Positions 41,767 to 49,985 of a stretch of 64,000 nt of DNA are shown piece by piece (within the stretch, counting starts at the first letter, position 1; each line of letters begins with the position of its first letter). The position numbers and the translations under genes were made by a program. Source of the DNA: an uncultured Serinicoccus sp. Lineage in GTDB: Bacteria; Actinomycetota; Actinomycetes; Actinomycetales; Dermatophilaceae. The notes under the pieces are model-generated. The model made no database searches and was not told the origin of the DNA. It saw nothing but the letters and a program-made list of their open reading frames with translations. The stretch lies in contig NZ_CANKYH010000001.1 of NCBI RefSeq assembly GCF_947487915.1, positions 372,001 to 436,000 on the forward strand. The letters run 5' to 3'.

Positions 41767-42132
41767 AGGAACTCCTTCAGAGCGACGGATCCGGATCGTT
41801 CCCACCCTACGCAGCGGCCCCGGTGGCCCCCGCTGCACCCCCGCTGCGGCCCCCTCGTCGTGGGACGGGTGTGACTGATCCCTCACCGGCTCACGCGGCA
41901 CGGTCGGCGGTTCACCCTTGTGCTACGGCGTGTCGCGATGGGAAGATCGGGAACACTGTCCTTGGGCCTGGCGTTGGCCCAAGCAGAGACAGCGGCGCCA
42001 TACCCTGATCCGGCACCGCTCACGCAGACGGAACAAAGAGGTGTCGTCGCCCGCCGGACACCCCTGGACCCCGGACGTGGGCGACGACGAGAGGACGCCC
42101 TTGAACGGGCGCAGACCAAGGAGCAGACACTG
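41767..42132. promoter_or_regulatory. Divergent regulatory region between amidohydrolase and whiB1
   Basis: This 366-bp gap holds the amidohydrolase promoter (TAGGGT, minus, 41804-41809) and a likely whiB1 -10 TACCCT (42001-42006). A perfect inverted repeat CTTGGGCC (41961-41968) / GGCCCAAG (41976-41983) overlaps the place of the whiB1 -35. AAGGAG (42118-42123) is the whiB1 ribosome site. The ~120-nt whiB1 5' UTR contains no obvious short ORF. GTGTGA...TCACC near 41870 recalls a CRP site but has an 8-nt spacer. Confidence 0.5.
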
Positions 42133-42381
42133 ATGGACTGGCGCAACCGCGCGGCGTGCCTGGAAGAGGACCCCGAGCTCTTCTTCCCGATCGGCAACAC
42201 CGGTCCGGCGCTGCAGCAGATCGAGGAGGCCAAGGCCGTCTGCCGCACCTGCCCGGTGATCGACACCTGCCTCAAGTGGGCGCTGGAGACTGGGCAGGAC
42301 GCCGGTGTGTGGGGCGGGCTGTCCGAGGACGAACGCCGGGCGCTCAAGCGGCGCAAGGCGCGCGCGCGACGAGCGAGCTGA
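42133..42381 (+). CDS. whiB1: WhiB1 iron-sulphur transcription factor
   Basis: An 82-residue Wbl protein, close in layout to WhiB1. MDWRNRAACLEEDPELFFPIGNTGPAL starts it, Cys residues in AAC, AVCRTCPVIDTC bind a [4Fe-4S] cluster, and GVWGGLSEDERRALKRRKARAR is the turn plus basic DNA-binding tail. WhiB1 binds the sigma-A region 4 and responds to nitric oxide. AAGGAG lies 9 nt upstream of ATG. It neighbours a pdtaS-type kinase gene, as in mycobacteria. Confidence 0.95.
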   Translation: MDWRNRAACLEEDPELFFPIGNTGPALQQIEEAKAVCRTCPVIDTCLKWALETGQDAGVWGGLSEDERRALKRRKARARRAS

Positions 42382-42428
42382 CCCCCGACCACCCCTGAGC
42401 ACTCCGTCACCGGAGGAGGCCGTGACCC

Positions 42429-43934
42429 TCAACCGGTGGCGGAGCCCCGCAGCCGCACGGTGAACCGCACGACGGTCCCGTGCGGCTCCGTCGTCTCCCA
42501 GCCGATCTGTCCGCGCAGGTCGCTGATGAGGGCCTCGACGATCTGCGTGCCCAGGCCTGCTCCCTGCCGGGCGCTGGCCTCGGGGGCGTAGCCCCGCCCG
42601 TTGTCCGCGACGCTCACCTCCAGCACGTCGGTCCCCTGCTCGTCCCGCGTGCGCGCGGCGCTCACCACGACCCGAGACGCCGTGGCGGGGCGCTCCCCCT
42701 CCTCGAACCCGTGCTCGACCGCGTTGTGGACGAGCTCGGCCAGGACCATCGCCAGGTGCGTGGCGTCGTCCGGCGGCAGCAGGCCGAAGGACCCGTCCAG
42801 CTCGGTCTCCACCACCGCCTGCGTGGAGGCGACCTCCACGGTGGCCCGCAGGATGCGCGTGGCCACGTCGTCGAAGTCGACCCGCTCGGAGAACGCCTGG
42901 CTCAGCGTGTCGTGCACCAGCGCGACCGTGGACAGGCGCCGCCCCGCCTCCGCCAGCGCCTCCTGCGCCTTGGGGTCGTCGAGCCGCCGGGACTGCAGCC
43001 GCAGGAGGGCGGCCACGGTCTGCAGGTTGTTCTTGACCCGGTGGTGGATCTCCCGGATCGTGGCCTCCTTGCTCAGCAGCTCACGCTCGCGCCGACGGAT
43101 CTCGCTGACGTCGCGCATGAGCAGCAGCGCGCCCACCCGCCGCCCTCCGTGGGTGAGCGGCACCGAGCGCAGGGTGAGGTTGACCGAGGAGGTCTCGATC
43201 TCGGTCCCCCACGGTGCCCGGCCGGTGAGGACCAGCGGCACCGTCTCGTCCACCGTCGCCCCAGGGGTCAGCCGCGTCGAGACGATCTGGGCGAGGTCCG
43301 CGCCGCCCACGTGATCGGTGTGCCCGAGCCGGCGCAGCGCCGACACGGCGTTGGGGCTGGCGTAGTCGATGAGCCCGTCGGCCGTGAGCCGCAGCACACC
43401 GTCCCCGACCCGGGGCGTGCCCCGGCCCACCCCGGTCGCCACGTGGTCCATGGGGAAGGCACCCTCGGCGATCATGGAGAACAGCTGTTGGCTGATCTGG
43501 AGGTAGTTGACCTCCAGGCCCCCCTGCTGACGCATGTTCTGCAGGTCGGTATGCCTGATGAGCACCGCGATGGGGCGGCCGGTGCGCACGACCGGGACGT
43601 ACTGCTCCCGGACGTAGCCCACCTCGTCGGGGGTCGAGGAGCGGCCGGTCTCCATCACCTGCGTCAGCAGGCGCTCGCGCGCCGCTCCCGGGGCCTCACC
43701 GATGACGTCGTCGTGGTAGAAGTTCGGCCCGGTGGAGGGCCGCGCGTGGGCGGCCAGGAACCACGGCGACAGATGCGGGTCGGCGACGTCGTCGCGCTGG
43801 ACCGGGAGCCAGAGCGTCAGGTCGGCGAACGCCAGGTCCGCCAGCATCTGCCAGTCGCCGACGAGGCGGTGCACCCAGTCGATGTCGGCACCCGACATCG
43901 AGGAGCGCGACAGGGTCTCCCGCAGAACAGCCAC
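42429..43934 (-). CDS. pdtaS: PdtaS-type sensor histidine kinase
   Basis: A 501-residue soluble histidine kinase. It has an N-terminal GAF-like domain (~1-150), a PAS domain (GVLRLTADGLIDYASPNAVSALRRLG), the HisKA_2 dimerisation motif EIHHRVKNNLQTVAALLRLQSRR with phospho-His, and an HATPase domain (AELVHNAVEHG, NGRGYAPEA, GLGTQIVEALI). In M. tuberculosis PdtaS phosphorylates the RNA-binding ANTAR regulator PdtaR; no pdtaR is in this window. A GACAAT box is 6 nt before GTG 43934. It is 19 bp downstream of gdh but has its own promoter. Confidence 0.9.
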   Translation of the reverse strand: MAVLRETLSRSSMSGADIDWVHRLVGDWQMLADLAFADLTLWLPVQRDDVADPHLSPWFLAAHARPSTGPNFYHDDVIGEAPGAARERLLTQVMETGRSSTPDEVGYVREQYVPVVRTGRPIAVLIRHTDLQNMRQQGGLEVNYLQISQQLFSMIAEGAFPMDHVATGVGRGTPRVGDGVLRLTADGLIDYASPNAVSALRRLGHTDHVGGADLAQIVSTRLTPGATVDETVPLVLTGRAPWGTEIETSSVNLTLRSVPLTHGGRRVGALLLMRDVSEIRRRERELLSKEATIREIHHRVKNNLQTVAALLRLQSRRLDDPKAQEALAEAGRRLSTVALVHDTLSQAFSERVDFDDVATRILRATVEVASTQAVVETELDGSFGLLPPDDATHLAMVLAELVHNAVEHGFEEGERPATASRVVVSAARTRDEQGTDVLEVSVADNGRGYAPEASARQGAGLGTQIVEALISDLRGQIGWETTEPHGTVVRFTVRLRGSATG

Positions 43935-43953
43935 GAGGCGATTGTCGCAAAGG

Positions 43954-46900
43954 TCAGTCGGCGGATCCCTGCCGGACCAGTCCGCGCAGGGTCCGCAGGG
44001 CCACCGAGAGCGGGGCCAGGTCGGGCTGGCTCATGCCGCTGACCGTGCGCAGCACCTGGCTGGTGCGCACGAGAGCCTCCCGGTTCTCCGCCATCCACTC
44101 TCGCACCCGCTCGAGGGAGTCCTCGGCCTCCTGCGTCCCGGTGCGCTCCACCACGGTGCGGGTCAGCCCGCGCATGACGCCGTACAGGTCGTCCCGCAGC
44201 GCGCCACGCGCCAGGGAGGACCAGCGGTCCTCCCGCGGCAGGTGGGAGACGTGGGTGAGCAGGTCGTCGATGCGGAAGGCCTCGGAGACCCCGAAGTAGA
44301 TCTCGGCGACCTCCATGACGTCGCGGTCGATCTCGCCCGCGAGCTCGGCGACGTCCAGGAGCGAGTAGCTGTCGAGCAGGGACGCATAGAGCTGCGCGAG
44401 GTCCTCCGGTATGCCGTTGGCCCTGGCCCACTCCGCCCGCTGGGCCCACCGCTCACGCTCGTGGCCCTGGAGGAGGTCGCCCAGCCGCGGGACCAGCTCC
44501 TGGACCGGCTCGGCGAACCGCTCGATCTCCTCGTCCATGCCGGTCGACAGCGAGCGGTTGTTGAGGAACCAGCGGGTGGCGCGGTCCAGGAGCCGCCGCA
44601 CCTCGAGGTAGAGCTCGGTCTGGATGTCGGTCGGCACCCGGTTGTCCAGCGCCTCCACGGCGGCGGTGTAGTCCGCCAGCCCGAAGACCGAGCGCACCAC
44701 GTGGAAGGCCCGGGTGATCTGCGCCACGGTCGCGCCGGTCTCCTCCTGGGCCCGGAAGGCGAAGGAGACGCCGCCCCGGTTGACCATGGCGTTGGCGATC
44801 TCGTTGACGACGATCTCCCGGCGCAGGGGGTGCTCCAGGATCTGCTCCCGTGCCCGCTCGCGCAGCGGCCCCGGGAAGTAGTGCAGCAGGGAGTCGAGCA
44901 GCGCCGGGTCGTCGGGCAGCTCGGTCTCGCTCAGCTCGGTCTTCAGGCCGAGCTTGGCGTAGGCCACCAGCACCGAGAACTCGGGTGCCGTGAGGCCCGT
45001 CCCCGCCTCCTCGCGCCGCGCCCACTCCTTCTCGTCGGGCAGGAACTCCAGCTCGGGGTCCAGTCCGGCGTGCTCACCGAGGTAGCGGATCAGGCGCTGG
45101 TGGACCGTGGCCATGACCCCCTTCTGCAGGCGCCCGTTGCCGAGGAGCACGTTCTGCTCGTAGTTGTGCCGCAGGACCTTGCGGGCCACCTCCTCGGTCA
45201 TCGAGGCGAGCAGCTCGTCGCGGTCCTCCAGGGACAGGACCCCCTCCTGCACCAACGGGGTGAGCGCGATCTTGATGTTGACCTCGTGGTCGGAGGTGTC
45301 CACGCCGGCGGAGTTGTCGATCGCGTCGGTGTTGACGTGGACGCCGGCGAGCGCGGCCTCGATGCGGCCCCGCTGGGACAGACCGAGGTTGCCACCCTCG
45401 CCGACCACGCGGGCCCGCAGCTGCCGCCCGTCGACCCGGATGGGGTCGTTGGCGCGGTCGCCGATCTGCAGGTCGGTCTCCGTGGAGGCCTTGACGTAGG
45501 TGCCGATGCCGCCGTTCCACAGCAGGTCCACCGGCGCCAGCAGGATGGCCCGCAGGAGCTCGTGCGGCGTCATCGTGCTGACGCCCTCGTCCAGGCCGAG
45601 CCGCTCGCGGACCTGCGCGGTGATGGGGATGGACTTCTGCGAGCGGGGGTAGACCCCCCCGCCCTCGCTGATGAGGGAGGTGTCGTAGTCCGCCCAGCTG
45701 GACCGCGGCAGCTCGAACAGGCGCTGGCGCTCGGCGTAGGAGCTCGCGACGTCCGGGTCCGGGTCCAGGAAGATGTGGCGGTGGTCGAAGGCAGCGACCA
45801 GGCGGATGTGCTCCGAGAGCAGCATGCCGTTGCCGAAGACGTCGCCGCTCATGTCACCGACCCCGACCACGGTGAACTCCGTGCTCTGGGTGTCCAGCCC
45901 CAGCTCCCGGAAGTGCCGCTTCACCGACTCCCACGCGCCACGGGCGGTGATGCCCATGCCCTTGTGGTCGTAGCCGGCCGAGCCGCCCGAGGCGAAGGCG
46001 TCGTCGAGCCAGAAGCCGTAGTCGCGCGCCACCCCGTTGGCGATGTCGGAGAACGTCGCCGTGCCCTTGTCCGCGGCCACCACCAGGTAGGGGTCGTCCC
46101 CGTCGTGGCGCACCACCCGCTCCGGCGGCTCGATGTCGGTGCCGACGCGGTTGTCGGTGACGTCCAGCATGCCGCTGATGAAGGTGCGGTATGCCGCCTT
46201 CCCCTCCTCCAGCCAGGCGCCGCGGTCGACCGCCGGGTCCGGCAGGTCCTTGGGGAAGAAGGCACCCTTGGACCCGGTGGGGACGATGACGGCGTTCTTG
46301 ACCATCTGCGCCTTGACCAGACCGAGCACCTCGGTGCGGAAGTCCTCGCGCCGGTCGCTCCAGCGCAGTCCGCCGCGGGCCACCGGGCCGAACCGGAGGT
46401 GGCTGCCCTCGACCCGCGGGGCGTAGACCCAGATCTCGAACGCCGGGCGGGGCTCGGGCAGCAGGTCGAGCTCGCGCGGCAGCAGCTTGAGGCTCACCCA
46501 CGCCTGGGGCCGGCCGTCGGTGCCCAGCTGGTAGAAGTTGGTGCGCAGGGTGGCCTGCACGACGGCCACCAGGGAGCGCAGGATGCGGTCCTGGTCGAGG
46601 CTGGCGACCTCGTCCAGCGCCCTCGCGATGTCCTCGGCCACCTCCTGGGTGCGGGCGGCCCGCTCCTCGTCCGCGCCGTGGGCGTCGGGGTCGAACCGGG
46701 CCTCGAACAGCTCGATGAGCAGCCGGGCGATGTCGGGGTTCGTGACCAGCGCCTCCTCGAGGTAGTCGAGGCTGAAGGTGCCCACCTGGCGCAGGTAGCG
46801 GACCAGCGTGCGCAGGATGACCACGCGCCGCCAGTCGAGGCCGGCCGTGAGGACCAGGGAGTTGAGCGTGTCGGACTCGGCCGACCCGCCCCATACCGCG

Positions 46901-48753
46901 GTGAAGGCGTCCTCGAACGCCGCCGCCACCTCGTCCTCCGTGCGGTGCTCTCCCCCGTCCCACACCGTCTCCGTCGGGGCCCGCAACCCGAAGTCGTAGA
47001 TGTAGTCGGGTGAGCCGTCCTCGTTGCTGCCGTCCAGCTCGTAGGGCCGCTGGACGGTGACCTCCAGGCCGAGGTCGGCGAAGACCGGCAGGACATGGGT
47101 GAGCGACATCTCCTCGGAGCGGTAGACCTTGAGCCGTCGCTCGGTCGGCGCCTCCCCCGGGGCCCGGTAGACGTGCGGGCGGGCCGAGGCGTCGCTGCCG
47201 TGCAGCTCCCCCAGACGCTGCAGGTCCAGATAGGCGGCCTCGCCGTCGAAGTCCTCCTTGTAGGCCTCCGGAAAGGCGTCGGCGAACCGGGCCACGAGGT
47301 CGCCGGTGGCCCCCTCGTCCTCGACGTGGGCGGCGACGGCGTCCGCGAGCCCCTCGACCCAGGTCCGGGTCACGGCGGTCAGCCGCTCCTGGAGCTCGCG
47401 CTGGTCGATCTCCGGCAGGTCCTTGTCCCGCGGGACGGTGATGACGAAGTGCAGCTGCGCCAGCGGCCCGTCCCCGACCCGGGTGGCGTAGTCGGCCAAC
47501 TCCCCGCCGTAGGTCTCCTCCAGCAGGGTCTGCACGCGGAGCCGGTTGGCGGTGTTGTAGCGGTCACGGGGGAGGTAGACGAGCGCGCTGACGAACCGGC
47601 CGAACTCGTCCGCCCGGACGTAGGCCTTGGCCGCGGGACGCTCGAGGAGACGGACCACGTCGCCGGCGGTCGCGGCCAGGTGCTCCACCGGAGCCTGGAA
47701 CAGCTCGTCGCGCGGGTAGGCCTCCAGGACGCTGAGGAGGTCCTTGCCGGAGTGGCTGTCCGGAGCGAAACCGGACTCGGCGAGCACCTGCTTGACCTTG
47801 GCGCCGACGATCGGCAGACGCTGGCTCGACTCCGCGTAGGCGCTCTGGGTGAACAGGCCGAGGAAGCGGTGCTCACCGACGACCTGTCCGCGCTCGTCGA
47901 ACCGGCGGACCCCGATGTAGTCCAGGGGCACCGACCGGTGGACGGTGGCCCGCGTGTTGGCCTTGGTGACGGTGAGCAGCCGGGGGTCCCGTGCCGTGCG
48001 GGCCGCCTCCGGCCGCAGCACGGTGGGCGCCGGGTCGTCGGCCGCGTCCCGCAGGATCCCCAGACCGCTGCCTGCGACGGCCTGCAGCGCGAGACCGTCG
48101 TCGGTCTCGACGAGGTCGTAGCTGCGGTAGCCCAGGTAGGTGAAGTGGTGGTCGTCGATCCACGTGAGGAAGTCCACGGTCGAGGCGATCTCGTCGCGGT
48201 CCACGGACCGGGGAGGACCGATCTCGAGCTCGTCGACGATGGCGCGGGCGCGCTGGCGCATCGTCCCCCAGTCGCGGCAGGCGCGGCGGACATCGGTGAG
48301 CACCCGGCCCAGGTCGTCCTCGAGCGTGGCCCGGTCCTCCGGCTCCGGCACCCGGTCGACCTCGACGTGGATCCAGGACTCGACCCGCTGCCCCTCACCG
48401 ACGTCCTGCGGGTCGAGGTCGAGCACGTCGCCGGTGGACTCGTCCACCACGACCTGCGGATGCAGGAGCTGGTGCACGGACAGCCGGTGCCGGCTGACCT
48501 CGCCCAGCACCGAGTCGACGAGGAAGGGCATGTCGTCGGTCACGACCTGCACCACCGTCTGGCGGCTCGTCCAGCCACCGGAGTCGAGGGTGGGGTTGAG
48601 GACGCGGATGGCCGCGCGGCCCGCGTCCCGCCCCTCGGACAGCTCGGCCATCGAGCCCGCCATCGCCTCGCGCTGCTCCTGCTGGCGACCGGCCAGCTCG
48701 GTGGCGGCCAGGTGGTGGAAGAACCGGTCGGTGAGCGTGTCGGTCGACGTCAT
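43954..48753 (-). CDS. gdh: Large NAD-specific glutamate dehydrogenase (GDH180 class)
   Basis: A 1599-residue enzyme, the usual size of the ~180-kDa class. The long N-terminal regulatory/ACT-like region (LTDRFFHHLAATELAGRQQEQREAMAGSMAEL ...) is followed by the catalytic core (GGLRWSDRREDFRTEVLGLVKAQMVKNAVIVPTGSKGAFFPK, with catalytic Lys) and a Rossmann domain around VVGVGDMSGDVFGNGMLLSEHIRLVAAFDHRHIFLDP. It deaminates glutamate to 2-oxoglutarate and ammonia with NAD, a catabolic role. A TAGGGT -10 lies ~67 nt upstream. Phosphorylation-dependent control by GarA-like proteins is known in actinobacteria but not visible here. Confidence 0.93.
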   Translation of the reverse strand: MTSTDTLTDRFFHHLAATELAGRQQEQREAMAGSMAELSEGRDAGRAAIRVLNPTLDSGGWTSRQTVVQVVTDDMPFLVDSVLGEVSRHRLSVHQLLHPQVVVDESTGDVLDLDPQDVGEGQRVESWIHVEVDRVPEPEDRATLEDDLGRVLTDVRRACRDWGTMRQRARAIVDELEIGPPRSVDRDEIASTVDFLTWIDDHHFTYLGYRSYDLVETDDGLALQAVAGSGLGILRDAADDPAPTVLRPEAARTARDPRLLTVTKANTRATVHRSVPLDYIGVRRFDERGQVVGEHRFLGLFTQSAYAESSQRLPIVGAKVKQVLAESGFAPDSHSGKDLLSVLEAYPRDELFQAPVEHLAATAGDVVRLLERPAAKAYVRADEFGRFVSALVYLPRDRYNTANRLRVQTLLEETYGGELADYATRVGDGPLAQLHFVITVPRDKDLPEIDQRELQERLTAVTRTWVEGLADAVAAHVEDEGATGDLVARFADAFPEAYKEDFDGEAAYLDLQRLGELHGSDASARPHVYRAPGEAPTERRLKVYRSEEMSLTHVLPVFADLGLEVTVQRPYELDGSNEDGSPDYIYDFGLRAPTETVWDGGEHRTEDEVAAAFEDAFTAVWGGSAESDTLNSLVLTAGLDWRRVVILRTLVRYLRQVGTFSLDYLEEALVTNPDIARLLIELFEARFDPDAHGADEERAARTQEVAEDIARALDEVASLDQDRILRSLVAVVQATLRTNFYQLGTDGRPQAWVSLKLLPRELDLLPEPRPAFEIWVYAPRVEGSHLRFGPVARGGLRWSDRREDFRTEVLGLVKAQMVKNAVIVPTGSKGAFFPKDLPDPAVDRGAWLEEGKAAYRTFISGMLDVTDNRVGTDIEPPERVVRHDGDDPYLVVAADKGTATFSDIANGVARDYGFWLDDAFASGGSAGYDHKGMGITARGAWESVKRHFRELGLDTQSTEFTVVGVGDMSGDVFGNGMLLSEHIRLVAAFDHRHIFLDPDPDVASSYAERQRLFELPRSSWADYDTSLISEGGGVYPRSQKSIPITAQVRERLGLDEGVSTMTPHELLRAILLAPVDLLWNGGIGTYVKASTETDLQIGDRANDPIRVDGRQLRARVVGEGGNLGLSQRGRIEAALAGVHVNTDAIDNSAGVDTSDHEVNIKIALTPLVQEGVLSLEDRDELLASMTEEVARKVLRHNYEQNVLLGNGRLQKGVMATVHQRLIRYLGEHAGLDPELEFLPDEKEWARREEAGTGLTAPEFSVLVAYAKLGLKTELSETELPDDPALLDSLLHYFPGPLRERAREQILEHPLRREIVVNEIANAMVNRGGVSFAFRAQEETGATVAQITRAFHVVRSVFGLADYTAAVEALDNRVPTDIQTELYLEVRRLLDRATRWFLNNRSLSTGMDEEIERFAEPVQELVPRLGDLLQGHERERWAQRAEWARANGIPEDLAQLYASLLDSYSLLDVAELAGEIDRDVMEVAEIYFGVSEAFRIDDLLTHVSHLPREDRWSSLARGALRDDLYGVMRGLTRTVVERTGTQEAEDSLERVREWMAENREALVRTSQVLRTVSGMSQPDLAPLSVALRTLRGLVRQGSAD

Positions 48754-48882
48754 CGTGCGCGTGCACTCCTCGGGTCGCGGGCGTCCGGCGCACCCCGACG
48801 TGCGCCTGCTCGGCCACCCTACTCGGCTCCCCGCCTGCGCACCCGCCTGGGGACAACCCCCTGACCGGCCCCGCGCGCCCCC

Positions 48883-48888
48883 TAGGGT
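48883..48888 (+). promoter_or_regulatory. Leaderless -10 box (TAGGGT)
   Basis: TAGGGT followed by GGGCCC (6 nt) and ATG at 48895; divergent from gdh. Confidence 0.5.
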
Positions 48889-48894
48889 GGGCCC

Positions 48895-49413
48895 ATGACC
48901 GGGATCGACCGGCCCCCCGGGCCCACGGCTGCCCGGCAGCCGTCGGGGGCGGGGTCTCGTCCCGCCGTGCTGCTGCGCGCCGCCGAGGAGGTGAGCGCCC
49001 TGGCGCCCGACCTCGGGTGGTCCGAGGCCAGCGGTCTCGTGGAGGCGCTGCTCGACGGCGTCGCCCACGTCCTGGCGGACGCCGCGACCGACCGCGACCG
49101 GCCCCGGCCGCAGCCCCTGGTCGTCGGGGCCATCGGGGGGGCCGACCGGTTGCCCGACCACGCCGGCTGCCGGGCCGCCGCAGGGCGCCTGCGGGCCCTG
49201 GCCGGGGAGCTGCTCCCCCATCCGGCACCCTGGGTGGAGGAGGCCGCCACGGTGATGACCGAGCTCGGAGACCTGCTGGACCGGGTCGCCGACCGGACCC
49301 GCAGCGGGGCCCTCACCCGGGCCGACAAGGGGGTCGTCCTGCGGCGGCTGCACGGCCTGCACCGTCGATGGCGCGCTGCGCTCCCCGAGCCGGGCGGCCA
49401 GGACGTACGGTGA
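48895..49413 (+). CDS. Uncharacterised helical protein
   Basis: A 172-residue protein with a ~30-residue Pro-rich start, then an Ala/Leu-rich helical body (LLRAAEEVSALAPDLGWSEASGLVEALLDGVAHVL, CRAAAGRLRALAGELL) and a basic end (GVVLRRLHGLHRRWRAAL). No membrane segment. I do not recognise the family. It is leaderless by the box at 48883. The next gene begins 5 nt after its stop. Confidence 0.6.
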   Translation: MTGIDRPPGPTAARQPSGAGSRPAVLLRAAEEVSALAPDLGWSEASGLVEALLDGVAHVLADAATDRDRPRPQPLVVGAIGGADRLPDHAGCRAAAGRLRALAGELLPHPAPWVEEAATVMTELGDLLDRVADRTRSGALTRADKGVVLRRLHGLHRRWRAALPEPGGQDVR

Positions 49414-49417
49414 GGCC

Positions 49418-49921
49418 ATGAGGATCACCGAGACGATCCGCCACCCCGCGGACCCGCAGCGCACCTTCGAGATGCTGACCGACCACGCCTATCAGGTCCG
49501 ACGCTGCGAGCGCTCGGGGTCGCTGGACCAGACGGTGCAGGTCGAGACCGCGCCGGACGGCACCACGACCGTGACGACGCAGCGGCACCTGCCGAGCGAC
49601 GGCATACCGGACATGGCCAAGGGGCTCGTCGGCCCCCGGCTGCTCGTGGTCGAGACGGTGCGTTGGGGGTCGCCGGACGCCGACGGCGAGCGCGAGGGCG
49701 CGATGAGCCTGGAGATGCCGGGGCTGCCGATCACCTTCACCGGCGGCATCCACCTGCGGCGGGGCTCCGAACCGCAGGTGACCGACCACGTCGTCGACGG
49801 CGACCTGGAGGCGCGGGTCCCGCTGTTCGGACGCCGCGTGGAGGCGATGGTCGCCGAGCGGATGCGCGAGATCGTCCAGCTGGAGGAGCGGGTCGCGCGG
49901 GAGTGGCTGGCCGAGGGCTGA
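49418..49921 (+). CDS. DUF2505 family protein
   Basis: A 167-residue START/SRPBCC-like protein matching DUF2505: RITETIRHPADPQRTFEMLTDHAYQVRRCERSGS, GLVGPRLLVVETVRWG, and a C-terminal EARVPLFGRRVEAMVAERMREIVQLEERVAREWL. Function unknown; the fold usually binds a hydrophobic ligand. A TACGGT box (49406-49411) overlaps the stop of the gene before it and sits 6 nt before ATG, so it may have an independent leaderless transcript. Confidence 0.78.
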   Translation: MRITETIRHPADPQRTFEMLTDHAYQVRRCERSGSLDQTVQVETAPDGTTTVTTQRHLPSDGIPDMAKGLVGPRLLVVETVRWGSPDADGEREGAMSLEMPGLPITFTGGIHLRRGSEPQVTDHVVDGDLEARVPLFGRRVEAMVAERMREIVQLEERVAREWLAEG

Positions 49922-49985
49922 GCGCCCGGGGGCCGGTCGCTCAGCCGCTCTGACCCCTCACGCCCGACCACTCACGCCCGACCGC

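Noticed and set aside
41868-41890. CRP-type site GTGTGA...TCACC upstream of whiB1
   Set aside because: The spacer is 8 nt rather than 6 and the right half is imperfect.
43732-47013. Long plus-strand frame over pdtaS and gdh
   Set aside because: Shadow of conserved minus-strand genes; no recognisable domains.
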